Assembly (NCBI RefSeq): GCF_024707105.1
Contig: NZ_JANQAJ010000004.1
Span: 1 to 64,000, forward strand
Source: Devosia ginsengisoli
Lineage (GTDB): Bacteria > Pseudomonadota > Alphaproteobacteria > Rhizobiales > Devosiaceae
Direction of reading: 5' to 3'
Length of the DNA stretch: 64,000 nucleotides
A program made the position numbers and the translations under genes. The notes beneath the pieces are model-generated. The model did no database searches, was not told where the DNA came from, and was given only the letters and a program-made list of their open reading frames with translations. Positions 37,877 through 46,632 of the stretch are shown one piece after another. The number at the start of each line of letters is the position of its first letter. Positions within the stretch are counted from its first letter, which is position 1.

Positions 37877-39241
37877 ATGACCGATACGCTCTCCACCACC
37901 CGCCAGGCTTCCATCGAGCGCACGCAGCGCATCCGCGCCGGCCTGCGCCGCCGCCACATGGGCGAAACCATCTTCCGCGGCCTCGGCCTCGCCGCCATCG
38001 TGTTAGCCTTGGGCTTCGTCGCCCTGCTCTTCGTCGATGTGGTGCGCAAGGGCATCCCGGCCTTCACCCAGTCCAATCTGCACCTGGCGGTCAATTTCGA
38101 TCCCGAACTGCTCCAGGTCGATCCGGCCCCGACCCGTACCGCCTTCGCCTCGCAGGCCGAATACAACGCCGCCAGCCTCAAATGGCAGCGCGACGTCGCC
38201 ATGCTCAACTGGAACAAGGTGGTCGAAGCCTCGCTCCGCACTGCCGCCCCCGCCGATATCGAGATCGACAGCCGCCAGATCCTCTCCATCGCCGAAACCG
38301 ACGCGCGCCACGATATCCGTGAAATGTTCGTCGCCGATCCGTCCCTGCTCGGCCGGACGGTCGAGGTCGAGGTGCTCGCCTCGGCCAATGCCGCCAACTG
38401 GATCAAGGGCAATATCAATCGCTCCCTGGGCGATGCCCAGCAGCAGCTCTCGGCTCCGGCCCGCGCCCTTATCGATACCTTCGTGGAAGACGGCACCATT
38501 TCCAACGGCTTTGCCTGGTCCATCTTCACCAATGTCGATAGCCGCGCCGCCCCGGCTTCCGCCGGCCTGCTCGGCGCCTTTGTCGGCACCCTCTGGATGA
38601 TGCTGATCGTCATCATCCTCGCCGTGCCGATCGGCGTGGCCGCGGCCGTCTATCTCGAGGAATTCGCCCCCCGCTCGCGCTTGACCGATCTCATCGAGGT
38701 CAACATCAACAATCTCGCCGCCGTGCCCTCCATCGTCTTCGGCCTGCTCGGCGCCGCCGTCTTCATCAACTACATGCACCTGCCCATTTCCGCCCCGCTC
38801 GTCGGCGGCCTGGTGCTGACCCTGATGACCCTGCCCACCATCATCATCGCTACCCGCGGTGCCTTGCAGGGCGTCTCTCCCGCTTTGCGCCAGGCCGCCC
38901 TGGGCATGGGCGCTTCGCGCACCCAGATGGTGTTCCACCACGTCCTGCCGGTGACCTTCCCGTCCATCCTCACCGCCACTATCATCGGCGTGGCGCAGGC
39001 TCTGGGCGAAACCGCGCCCCTCCTGCTCATCGGCATGAAAGCCTTCGTCGCCTCGGTCCCCCTGACCCCGCTCGATCAGGCCACCGCCCTGCCCGTCCAG
39101 ATCTATCTCTGGCAGGGCAATGAAAACCGCAATTTCTTCGAACCGCGCACCGCCGCCGCCATCATGGTCCTGCTTGCTGTGATGATCCTGCTCAACGGCG
39201 TCGCCATCTACCTGCGCTCGCGCCTCGAAAAGCGCGCCTAG
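37877..39241 (+). CDS. pstA: Phosphate ABC transporter, permease PstA (with DUF3333 N-terminus)
   Basis: Partner permease, 454 residues. Residues 1-~230 contain a membrane anchor plus a soluble, DUF3333-like insertion rich in Ala and Asp, absent from the short E. coli form. The permease core follows with MMLIVIILAVPIGVAAAVYLEEF, AVPSIVFGLLG and the EAA loop with ALGMGASRTQMVFHH. The last membrane segment ends in a basic tail RSRLEKRA. It lies between pstC (2-base gap) and pstB (16-base gap) on the same strand. Confidence 0.94.
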   Translation: MTDTLSTTRQASIERTQRIRAGLRRRHMGETIFRGLGLAAIVLALGFVALLFVDVVRKGIPAFTQSNLHLAVNFDPELLQVDPAPTRTAFASQAEYNAASLKWQRDVAMLNWNKVVEASLRTAAPADIEIDSRQILSIAETDARHDIREMFVADPSLLGRTVEVEVLASANAANWIKGNINRSLGDAQQQLSAPARALIDTFVEDGTISNGFAWSIFTNVDSRAAPASAGLLGAFVGTLWMMLIVIILAVPIGVAAAVYLEEFAPRSRLTDLIEVNINNLAAVPSIVFGLLGAAVFINYMHLPISAPLVGGLVLTLMTLPTIIIATRGALQGVSPALRQAALGMGASRTQMVFHHVLPVTFPSILTATIIGVAQALGETAPLLLIGMKAFVASVPLTPLDQATALPVQIYLWQGNENRNFFEPRTAAAIMVLLAVMILLNGVAIYLRSRLEKRA

Positions 39242-39257
39242 CTAAAGGACACGTCAA

Positions 39258-40094
39258 ATGGATATGGTCGCCGGCAAGGTTAAGATGACCCAGCAATCAG
39301 TGAAATCAGCCATGAACCCGACCGACATGCTCGAACGCCCGATCCGGCTTACCGCCCGTGACGTCACCGTCCATTACGGCGCCAAGCAGGCCCTGCACGG
39401 CATTTCGATCGACATTCCCGATCGCGCCGTCACCTCCTTCATCGGACCTTCGGGCTGCGGCAAGTCCACCTTCCTGCGCTGCATCAACCGCATGAACGAC
39501 ACGATCGAGGGCGCCAAGGTCGGCGGCACGATCAAGCTCGACGGCGAAGATATCTACGATCCTTCCCTCGACGTGGTCGAATTGCGCGCCCGCATCGGCA
39601 TGGTGTTCCAGAAGCCCAATCCCTTCCCCAAGTCGATCTACGAAAACGTCGCCTATGGCCCGCGCATCCATGGCCTGGCCCGTAACAAGACCGATATGGA
39701 CGAGATCGTCGTTTCCTCATTGCGCAAGGCGGGCCTCTTCGAAGAGGTCAAGGATCGCCTCAACGAGCCCGGCACCGGCCTCTCCGGCGGCCAGCAGCAG
39801 CGCCTCTGCATCGCCCGTGCCATCGCCGTCGGCCCCGAAGTCATCCTGATGGACGAGCCCTGCTCGGCCCTGGACCCCATCGCCACCGCCATCATCGAAG
39901 AGCTGATCGACGAGTTGCGCGAGAACTATACCATCGTCATCGTCACCCACTCGATGCAGCAGGCCGCCCGCGTCAGCCAGAAGACGGCCTTCTTCCACCT
40001 GGGCAACCTGATCGAGGAAGGCGTCACCGAAGACATCTTCACCAACCCGGTCAACAAGCAGACCCAGGACTATATCATGGGCCGCATCGGCTGA
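39258..40094 (+). CDS. pstB: Phosphate ABC transporter, ATP-binding protein
   Basis: Cytoplasmic ATPase of the Pst system, 278 residues. Walker [10 protein letters not shown] is at 63-71, the signature LSGGQQQR near 175, and Walker B VILMDEP near 195; the D-loop and His switch ITHSMQQ are present. Start at the ATG 39258 with AAAGGA upstream; the family core begins near residue 28, so a later start is possible. It lies 16 bases after pstA and 29 before phoU. Confidence 0.96.
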   Translation: MDMVAGKVKMTQQSVKSAMNPTDMLERPIRLTARDVTVHYGAKQALHGISIDIPDRAVTSFIGPSGCGKSTFLRCINRMNDTIEGAKVGGTIKLDGEDIYDPSLDVVELRARIGMVFQKPNPFPKSIYENVAYGPRIHGLARNKTDMDEIVVSSLRKAGLFEEVKDRLNEPGTGLSGGQQQRLCIARAIAVGPEVILMDEPCSALDPIATAIIEELIDELRENYTIVIVTHSMQQAARVSQKTAFFHLGNLIEEGVTEDIFTNPVNKQTQDYIMGRIG

Positions 40095-40123
40095 TCCGCC
40101 TGCGGTTTGAAGAGGATTTCACC

Positions 40124-40831
40124 ATGCCCACCGGCACCGAACATATCGTTACCGCCTATTCGGACGAGTTGACCGGCCTTGCCCAGTTGATCGCCGAAAT
40201 GGGCGGTCAGGTCGAAGTCGCCATCGAGAATGGCACCAAGGCCCTGCTCAAGCTCGACCGCGAACTGGCCGATCTCACCATCATCGCCGACCAGCGCATC
40301 GATGACATGCAGCGCCGCATCGACGATATGGCTGTCTCCATGATTGCCCGCCGCCAGCCCATGGCCTCGGACCTGCGCGCCATCATCACCGCCATCCACG
40401 TCGCCTCCGACCTCGAACGCGTCGGCGACATGGCCAAGCAACTGGCCCGCCGCTCGCTCAAGCTCGAAGGCATGAACCTGCAGCCCACCTTCTATAACGG
40501 GGTCAAGAACATGACGGCCCTGGTGCTGCGCCAGATCAAGGAAGCGCTGGACGCCTATTCCAACCGCGATTCCGCCCGCGCCATCGAGGTCTGCAACCGC
40601 GATGACGAGGTCGATGCCATGCACACCTCGCTGTTCCGCGAACTCCTCACCTACATGATGGAAGATCCGCGCAACATCACGCCCTGCACCCATCTGCTGT
40701 TCTGCGCCAAGAACCTCGAACGCATCGGCGACCACGCCACCAACATCGCCGAGCGCGCCTATTACCTGCAGACCGGCAAGCAGCTCACCAGCGAAGTCCA
40801 GGAACTCCAGCGCACCCAGATCAAGGCGTAG
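40124..40831 (+). CDS. phoU: Phosphate signalling complex protein PhoU
   Basis: Cytoplasmic helical protein of 235 residues with two repeated three-helix bundles. Metal-binding type motifs are visible in VASDLERVGDMAKQLA and FCAKNLERIGDHATNIAERA (E/DxxxD pattern). It is the negative regulator that connects PstSCAB activity to the PhoR/PhoB system. It lies directly between pstB and phoB on the same strand. No PhoR sensor gene is present in the window, so it must be encoded elsewhere. Confidence 0.95.
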   Translation: MPTGTEHIVTAYSDELTGLAQLIAEMGGQVEVAIENGTKALLKLDRELADLTIIADQRIDDMQRRIDDMAVSMIARRQPMASDLRAIITAIHVASDLERVGDMAKQLARRSLKLEGMNLQPTFYNGVKNMTALVLRQIKEALDAYSNRDSARAIEVCNRDDEVDAMHTSLFRELLTYMMEDPRNITPCTHLLFCAKNLERIGDHATNIAERAYYLQTGKQLTSEVQELQRTQIKA

Positions 40832-40883
40832 GAGCAGGCCTGCTCCTGCTCTGCTCGAATGCAGCCACACCCACCGCCCGGTT

Positions 40884-40904
40884 CCTCCCCCTGCCAGGGG
40901 GAGG
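40884..40904. repeat. Perfect palindrome between phoU and phoB
   Basis: CCTCCCCCTG and CAGGGGGAGG are perfect inverted 10-mers around a single base. It shares the CCTCCCC/GGGGAGG core with the outer arms of the element at 10312-10466. It may be a partial copy of the same repeat family, or a stem-loop that lowers phoB expression. Confidence 0.6.
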
Positions 40905-40968
40905 CCAGGAGGGGGTACAGCCACAAGCACCCCATGTGGTGCAGACAAAACCGATGGGAGCCACCCCC

Positions 40969-41670
40969 ATGCCTGCCACCATTCTCGTGGTCGAAGACGA
41001 AGGCGATATCGCCATCCTGCTGCGCTACAATCTCGAAGCCGAGGGCTTCCGCGTCGTCACCGCCGAATCCGGTGACGAGGCCCAGCATGCCATCCAGGAA
41101 AAGCTGCCCGACCTGATCCTGCTCGATTGGATGCTGCCCGAAATATCAGGCATCGAACTCTGCCGGCGCCTGCGCGCCCGCGAGGAAACCGCCCGCGTGC
41201 CGATCATCATGCTCACCGCCCGCGGCGAGGAAGAAGAACGCGTCCGGGGTCTGGCCACCGGGGCCGACGACTATGTCGTCAAACCCTTCTCGGTTCCCGA
41301 ACTGGTCGCCCGCATCCATGCTCTGCTGCGCCGCGCCAATCCCAATCTCGTCACCGCCGCCCTCAAGGTCGGCGATCTCGAACTCGACCGCACCACCCAC
41401 CGCGTCCGCCGCGCCAACCGCGACGTCCATCTCGGCCCCACAGAATACCGCCTGCTCGAATACCTGATGCGCCATCCCGGCCGCGTCTATTCGCGCGAGC
41501 AACTGCTCGACGGCGTCTGGGGCAATGACGTCTATGTCGATGAGCGCACCGTCGACGTCCATATCGGCCGCCTCCGCCGCGCCATCAACCGCGGCCGCGA
41601 AACCGACCCCATCCGCACCGTCCGCGGCGCCGGCTACGCGTTTGATGAGCGCTTCGCACAGGTCGCCTGA
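40969..41670 (+). CDS. phoB: Phosphate regulon response regulator PhoB
   Basis: OmpR-type regulator of the Pho regulon, 233 residues. The receiver has VEDEGD and phosphoacceptor Asp53 (LILLDWMLPE), with TARGEEEERVRGLATGAD and VKPFS as switch residues. The C-terminal winged helix has LTPTEYRLLEYL-like LGPTEYRLLEYLM and GNDVYVDERTVDVHIGRLR. The ATG at 40969 has GGGAG 7 bases upstream and gives the standard MPATILVVEDE start. Separated from phoU by a 137-base gap with a palindrome, so it may be expressed from a promoter of its own as well. Confidence 0.96.
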   Translation: MPATILVVEDEGDIAILLRYNLEAEGFRVVTAESGDEAQHAIQEKLPDLILLDWMLPEISGIELCRRLRAREETARVPIIMLTARGEEEERVRGLATGADDYVVKPFSVPELVARIHALLRRANPNLVTAALKVGDLELDRTTHRVRRANRDVHLGPTEYRLLEYLMRHPGRVYSREQLLDGVWGNDVYVDERTVDVHIGRLRRAINRGRETDPIRTVRGAGYAFDERFAQVA

Positions 41671-41709
41671 GGGGATACGCACGACTAGACTCGATCGTCA
41701 CCCTTGGGT

Positions 41710-41732
41710 TTGACCCGAGGTTTCTATACTTG
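41710..41732. repeat. Short dispersed repeat copy (TTGACCCGAGG-N7-ACTTG)
   Basis: Second copy of the arrangement described at 11181-11210, here with CCTTGGGTTTGACCCGAGG able to pair as a small hairpin. It lies 40 bases after phoB, in front of a larger palindromic element. Confidence 0.55.
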
Positions 41733-41779
41733 CGGATGCCTCGCCGCCGTCGGGAATGCTCCTCATCCATCAGAATGGC

Positions 41780-41930
41780 ACCAAGGACCGGTCGAGATTC
41801 AGCTCAGGCTGAGTCGAAAATGCTGGTTTGCGAGAACCGGACCGGAGCGTACTCCAGTACGTGAGGACCGGAAGCGCAGCACACCGGCATTTGCAGGCCA
41901 GCATGGGCTGAATCTCGGCCGGTCCTCGGT
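41780..41930. repeat. Large imperfect palindrome (~150 bp) between phoB and the MFS gene
   Basis: Outer arms 41780-41803 and 41907-41930 match in inverted orientation at 22 of 24 positions. Inside are CGTACTCCAGTACG (41848-41861), a TGCTGG/CCAGCA pair, and repeats of GACCGG. It contains no plausible coding frame. Its right end touches the end of the MFS gene, which stops at 41932, so it could also work as a terminator there. Confidence 0.75.
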
Positions 41931-41931
41931 C

Positions 41932-43557
41932 CTAAACCTCCGGCCCCTCCCGTAGCGGGGTATCATCCCGCAGCGGCACGGTCTGCCGCTCGATCATCCG
42001 CCGTACCTTCGGCAGTCCCTCGCCCCGATGCATCGCGCGGATCAAATCGGTATTCTCCGAATCCGCCTTGGTCCGCCGCAGATTGTGCCGCAGGTAGTCG
42101 ATCCAGGTCGGCACATGGTAGGATTCGGTCCAGGTCTCGGGGTGCTCCAGATCGCGCAGCAGCCCCCATTGGCGCGCCCCGTCGCGGATGCGGATTTGCC
42201 GCCGCTCGGCCATCAGCGCCAGGAATTGGGGAATGTCCTCCTGGGCGATCACATAGTCGATCATCACCATGATCGGCCCGCTGCGTGGCCGCAGATCCAG
42301 CCTGAGGATGGGTTCGTTGAACGTATCGAGCGGATTGAGGTCGCGCGCATTAAATTGCGGCAGCGGCAAGCGGAATCCCACCAGCGCACAGACCAGCAAT
42401 ATCCATCCGGCCAGCGTCAGCGCCCAGCCCGGTCCCACCGCGTCGGCCGAAAGGCCCCAGATCCAGCTCCCTGCCGCCATGCCGCCAAACGTCGCCGTCT
42501 GGTAGAGCGACAGTGCCCGCCCCACCACCCAGCGGGGTGACGAAAGCTGGATCGACACGTTGAACAGCGACAACGACAACACCCAGCACGCCCCGGCGGG
42601 CAGCAGCGCGAGATGGCTCAGCACGGGGTCGCGGCTGAACCCCACCACGGCGCAGCTCACCGCGAAGCCCACACAGGCCAGCCGCACGATCACTTCATTG
42701 CTGTAGCGCTCGCGCACCTGCCCATTGAGAAAGGCGCCCCCGATCGCCCCCAGCCCAAAGCAGCCCAGCAGCGTGCCATAGACCAGCGCCCCGCCGCCCA
42801 CATATTCGCTCGCCACCGATGGCAGCAGCGCCAGCACGGAAATGGCGCCGAACCCGAACAGGAACGCGCGCAGCAACACCGTCATCAGGTTGGGCGACAG
42901 CGACACGTAGCGGATGCCGGCCCACATGGCGCTGCCGAAATTCTCGCGCGGCAACCGGTTGGCCGTCCGCTCGGGCTTCCACCGCCCCAGCGCGAAGATC
43001 AACGGCACATAGGATATCGCATTGACCGTAAAGGCGGCCCCGGCCCCGGCCAGCGCCACGATCAACCCGCCCACGGCCGGGCCGACGCTGCGCATCATGT
43101 TGAAGCCCATGGAATTGAGCGTCACCGCACCGGCCAGTTCCTGCCGCGGCACGATATCGCCCATCGAGGCCTGCCAGGACGGGTTGAACAAAGCCGTGCC
43201 GCAGCCGATCAGGAAGGTGAAGCCCAGCAGCAGCCACGGGCTGAGCATTCCCAGGAAGGCCAGCACGGCCAGCGCCACCGACACCACCATCATCCCGCCC
43301 TGCGCGATCAGCATGATGGTGCGGCGATCGAAATTGTCGGCCAATGCCCCCGAAGCCAGCGAGAACACCATGATCGGCAGCGTGGTCGACGCCTGCACCA
43401 GCGCAATCATGTTGTGCGAGTCCGTCAGCGTGGTCATCATCCAGCCGGCGCCCACCGACTGCACCAGTCCGCCCAGATTGGATACCAGCGTCGCCAGCCA
43501 CAGCAGCCGGAAGGTTTCATGCCGAAACGGCGCCAACACGGACATTCGCTCAGCCAT
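41932..43557 (-). CDS. MFS transporter of the transmembrane secretion effector family (MFS_3) with C-terminal soluble domain
   Basis: Inner-membrane exporter of 541 residues. Twelve hydrophobic segments fill residues ~10-400, with the loop ALADNFDRRTIMLI matching the MFS motif between helices 2 and 3. Residues ~420-541 are soluble (IDYVIAQEDIPQFLALMAERR, WTESYHVPTWIDYLRH), resembling an antibiotic-monooxygenase-like alpha/beta-barrel fold seen in this family. The ATG at 43557 has AGAAGG close upstream; the frame reaches 43593. Substrate is unknown; EntS-type relatives export siderophores. Confidence 0.85.
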   Translation of the reverse strand: MAERMSVLAPFRHETFRLLWLATLVSNLGGLVQSVGAGWMMTTLTDSHNMIALVQASTTLPIMVFSLASGALADNFDRRTIMLIAQGGMMVVSVALAVLAFLGMLSPWLLLGFTFLIGCGTALFNPSWQASMGDIVPRQELAGAVTLNSMGFNMMRSVGPAVGGLIVALAGAGAAFTVNAISYVPLIFALGRWKPERTANRLPRENFGSAMWAGIRYVSLSPNLMTVLLRAFLFGFGAISVLALLPSVASEYVGGGALVYGTLLGCFGLGAIGGAFLNGQVRERYSNEVIVRLACVGFAVSCAVVGFSRDPVLSHLALLPAGACWVLSLSLFNVSIQLSSPRWVVGRALSLYQTATFGGMAAGSWIWGLSADAVGPGWALTLAGWILLVCALVGFRLPLPQFNARDLNPLDTFNEPILRLDLRPRSGPIMVMIDYVIAQEDIPQFLALMAERRQIRIRDGARQWGLLRDLEHPETWTESYHVPTWIDYLRHNLRRTKADSENTDLIRAMHRGEGLPKVRRMIERQTVPLRDDTPLREGPEV

Positions 43558-43798
43558 AACGCCTTCTCTTGCCTCCAATACCGCACTGGCCACGCTTGCT
43601 TTGGCAAACGCGGCATCGACCGAACCACAATGGGGGAGAATTACCCGTTGCGCCAGCCGTCAGCAGGCGCGGAACACAAGCCCACCGCCGACGACGCGGC
43701 TTTCACCACTCGCCGCGCTCGATGCTAACAGTGTGCTAACCAATTCGAGGGGAATGCGGTCCATTTTCGGCGCGCCGCAAAAACTTATCCCCGCCAAT

Positions 43799-43820
43799 CG
43801 CCACCCCGGCCGGGGTGGCG
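43799..43820 (-). terminator. Perfect 22-bp palindrome downstream of the aldehyde dehydrogenase gene
   Basis: CGCCACCCCGG directly followed by its inverted copy, 15 bases after the dehydrogenase stop codon on the minus strand, then GATAAGTTTTT further on. It can fold into a strong hairpin and is a likely terminator. The rest of the gap up to 43835 and back to the MFS start shows nothing else. Confidence 0.55.
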
Positions 43821-43835
43821 ATCCCACCGGCAATC

Positions 43836-45275
43836 CTAGCCGGCCGCGGTATAGGCAGTCTTCACCACGGTGAAGAATTCGGCCGCATATTTGCCCTGCT
43901 CGCGCGGGCCATAGCTCGAGCCCTTGCGCCCACCAAACGGCACGTGGAAATCCACACCGGCCGTCGGCACATTGACCATCACCATGCCGGCTTCGGCATT
44001 GCGCTTGAAATGCGTCGCATATTTCAGCGACGTCGTAACGATGCCGGCCGACAGCCCGAATTCGGTGTCATTCGCCGTCGCCAGCGCCTCGTCATAATCC
44101 TTGACGCGGATGACCGATGCCACCGGCCCGAAGATTTCCTCGCGCGAAATCCGCATGGAATTGGTCGCTTCGGTAAACAGCGTGGGCTGCAGGAAATAGC
44201 CCTCGGTCGAAGCCTTCACCAGCTCGCCGCCGGCCGCCAGCTTGGCGCCTTCGGCCTTGCCGATGGCGATATAGTCGGTGTCCTGCTTGAGCTGGCTGGG
44301 GTCCACCACCGGCCCGATTTCCGTGTCCTTGGCGAGGGCATCGCCCACCCGCAGGTTGCGTGTCCGCTCGGCTAGGGCCTCGACGAACTTGTCGTGGATG
44401 CCCTCGGTCACGATGACGCGCGAGCTGGCCGTGCAGCGCTGCCCGGTCGAGAAGAAGGCCGACTGCGCCACGCTTTCCACCGCCACCTTGAGGTCGGCAT
44501 CGTCAAGCACCACGGTCGGGTTCTTGCCGCCCATTTCCAACTGGAACTTGCGGCCCACCTCGATGGATGCCGCCGCCACCTTCTTGCCCGTCCCCACCGA
44601 GCCGGTGAAGCTGATGGCATTGACATCTTTGCTTTCCAGCAGCGTCTGGCCGACGACGGAGCCGCGGCCCATCACTAGGTTCAGCACGCCCTTGGGCAGG
44701 CCGGCACGCACCAGGATATCGACAATCGCCCAGGTCGAGCCTGGCACCAGGTCGGCCGGCTTGATCACCACCGTATTGCCATAGGCCAGGGCCGGCGCGA
44801 TCTTCCAGGTCGGAATGGCGATGGGGAAATTCCATGGCGTGATGATGCCGATCACCCCGATCGGCTCGCGGGTGATTTCCACGCCCACGCCCGGCCGCAC
44901 GCTCGGCAGCACTTCGCCGGCCAGCCGCAGCACTTCACCGGCAAAGAAGTCGAAAATCTGCGCTGCGCGCGTCACTTCGCCAATGCCCTCGGGCAATGTC
45001 TTGCCCTCTTCGCGGCTCAGCAATTCACCCAATTCGGCCTTGCGCGCCAGGATTTCCTGGCTGGTCTTGGAGAGGATCGCATGACGTTCCAGGATGCCCG
45101 AGCGCGACCACGCGGGAAATGCCGCCTTGGCGGCGGCGATAGCCTGCTTGGTTTCCTCAGCGGTAGCCCGGGCATAGACGCCCACCACTTCTGATGTGTT
45201 GGACGGGTTGATATTCTCGACCCCATCCGAGCCAACCCATTCCCCGTTGATGAGGTTCTTGTGCAATTCAGCCAT
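43836..45275 (-). CDS. Aldehyde dehydrogenase, probable 2,5-dioxopentanoate (alpha-ketoglutarate semialdehyde) dehydrogenase
   Basis: NAD(P)-dependent aldehyde dehydrogenase of 479 residues. TPWNFPIAIPTWKIAPAL is the cofactor-binding region, the general base is in LEMGGKNP, and the catalytic Cys lies in FFSTGQRCTASS near residue 281. The C-terminal SSYGPREQGKYAAEFFT is typical of ketoglutarate semialdehyde dehydrogenases. It sits downstream of the FAH-family gene (24-base gap, same strand), the two enzymes that turn 2-keto-3-deoxy sugar acids into 2-oxoglutarate. The exact substrate is inferred from this pairing. Confidence 0.88.
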   Translation of the reverse strand: MAELHKNLINGEWVGSDGVENINPSNTSEVVGVYARATAEETKQAIAAAKAAFPAWSRSGILERHAILSKTSQEILARKAELGELLSREEGKTLPEGIGEVTRAAQIFDFFAGEVLRLAGEVLPSVRPGVGVEITREPIGVIGIITPWNFPIAIPTWKIAPALAYGNTVVIKPADLVPGSTWAIVDILVRAGLPKGVLNLVMGRGSVVGQTLLESKDVNAISFTGSVGTGKKVAAASIEVGRKFQLEMGGKNPTVVLDDADLKVAVESVAQSAFFSTGQRCTASSRVIVTEGIHDKFVEALAERTRNLRVGDALAKDTEIGPVVDPSQLKQDTDYIAIGKAEGAKLAAGGELVKASTEGYFLQPTLFTEATNSMRISREEIFGPVASVIRVKDYDEALATANDTEFGLSAGIVTTSLKYATHFKRNAEAGMVMVNVPTAGVDFHVPFGGRKGSSYGPREQGKYAAEFFTVVKTAYTAAG

Positions 45276-45298
45276 TCTGGGATGCCTTTCGGATAGAG

Positions 45299-46450
45299 CT
45301 AAAGAAGGTCGGCCTGGGCGAGGTCACGCAGCAGGTTGCTGGTACCATAGGTCCAGGGCGGACATTTGGTGGAGAGGTTCACCCTGTTAGATAGAGTACC
45401 CAGCTCGGATGTCGATATCGAGACCACGTCGCCGAGCTTGTGGGTAAAGCCCTTGCCGATGCCGTCGCGGTCCTTCACCGGCGCGAACATGGTGCCGAGA
45501 TAAAGCACCAGCCCGTCAGGATATTGATGATGCTCGCCGATCGTCGCCGCCACCAGCGATTCCGGCGTCCGCGAAATCTGGCTCATCGATGAATGGCCTT
45601 CCAGCACGAAGCCGTCCTCGCCCTCGACCAGCAGCGCCAGCTCCGATTGCTTGACCGTTTCCAGCGAAAACTCGCCGTCGAACAGCCGGATGAACGGCCC
45701 CAGCGAGGCCGAGGCATTATTGTCCTTGGCCTTGCCCAGCAGCAGTGCCGAACGGCCTTCGACGTCGCGCAGGTTCACGTCATTGCCCAGCGTCGCGCCG
45801 ATGATCTCACCCTTGCTGGTCACCACCAGCGCCACTTCCGGCTCGGGATTGTTCCAGCTCGACACCGGATGCAGCCCCACTTCGGCGCCATAGCCCACCG
45901 AACTCATCGGCTGGCTCTTGGTGAAGATTTCGGCATCCGGTCCGATGCCCACTTCCAGATATTGGCTCCACACGCCCTTGGCGATCAGCGCCGCCTTGAC
46001 CTTCATGGCCGTTTCCGACCCCGGCACCAGCGCACTGAGATCGGTCCCGATCAGCTCGAGAATTTCCCCGCGCAGCGAATCGGCGCGAGACTTATCCCCA
46101 CGGGCCTGTTCTTCGATTACTCTTTCCAGCAGCGAAACGACGAAAGTGACGCCCGAGGCCTTGATGGCCTGCAGATCGATGGGGGATAACAGGCTCGGCA
46201 GGTCGGCATTACCCTGCCCCGCGATGGAATTGGCCAGGATTGCATCCACGCTGCCGAGCGACCGGCCGGCGGCCATACGCACATGCTCGGCCGCGCGGCC
46301 GCTTTCGGCAATATCGCGCACCGTGGCGAAGCCCTTGGTCGTGATATCGATCAGCTCATCGTTACGGACCGTAACGATACGGGGATGCATATGCCCCGGA
46401 ACGCGGGCCCGGCCCAGCAATGTGCCATCGGGATAGTGCCTGTCGCCCAT
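45299..46450 (-). CDS. Fumarylacetoacetate-hydrolase family protein, probable 2-keto-3-deoxy-sugar-acid dehydratase
   Basis: 383 residues of the FAH superfamily. The C-terminal half holds the metal-site region NNPEPEVALVV, GATLGNDVNLRDVEGRSALLLGKAKD and SISTSELGTLSN. This longer form matches the Weimberg-pathway dehydratases (XylX/KdaD type, acting on 2-keto-3-deoxyxylonate or -arabonate) better than true fumarylacetoacetases. The aldehyde dehydrogenase gene follows after 24 bases and would complete conversion to 2-oxoglutarate. The pathway assignment is an inference; sugar dehydrogenase and lactonase genes are not in the window. Confidence 0.82.
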   Translation of the reverse strand: MGDRHYPDGTLLGRARVPGHMHPRIVTVRNDELIDITTKGFATVRDIAESGRAAEHVRMAAGRSLGSVDAILANSIAGQGNADLPSLLSPIDLQAIKASGVTFVVSLLERVIEEQARGDKSRADSLRGEILELIGTDLSALVPGSETAMKVKAALIAKGVWSQYLEVGIGPDAEIFTKSQPMSSVGYGAEVGLHPVSSWNNPEPEVALVVTSKGEIIGATLGNDVNLRDVEGRSALLLGKAKDNNASASLGPFIRLFDGEFSLETVKQSELALLVEGEDGFVLEGHSSMSQISRTPESLVAATIGEHHQYPDGLVLYLGTMFAPVKDRDGIGKGFTHKLGDVVSISTSELGTLSNRVNLSTKCPPWTYGTSNLLRDLAQADLL

Positions 46451-46529
46451 GTCATGCCCCTGAAATATCAGCGCAGTCAGTACCCCACCGGTACCCCGGC
46501 ACGCAACCGTTTAAAGTCATACTTTTGTC

Positions 46530-46570
46530 GATGAACCGATCTCCACAACCGCGTTCAACTCCGGTTCATC
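46530..46570. promoter_or_regulatory. Inverted repeat in the divergent promoter region (candidate operator)
   Basis: GATGAACCG at 46530-46538 and CGGTTCATC at 46562-46570 are exact inverted copies with a 23-base spacer, lying between the divergent FAH-family and SIMPL-domain genes. The arrangement fits a regulator binding site or an mRNA stem; nothing else supports a choice. Confidence 0.35.
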
Positions 46571-46632
46571 TATGCCGCAATACTGACGCAATGGATGGGG
46601 AGTAGTCCCCCGATACCTGTTTGGAGTGTCTC

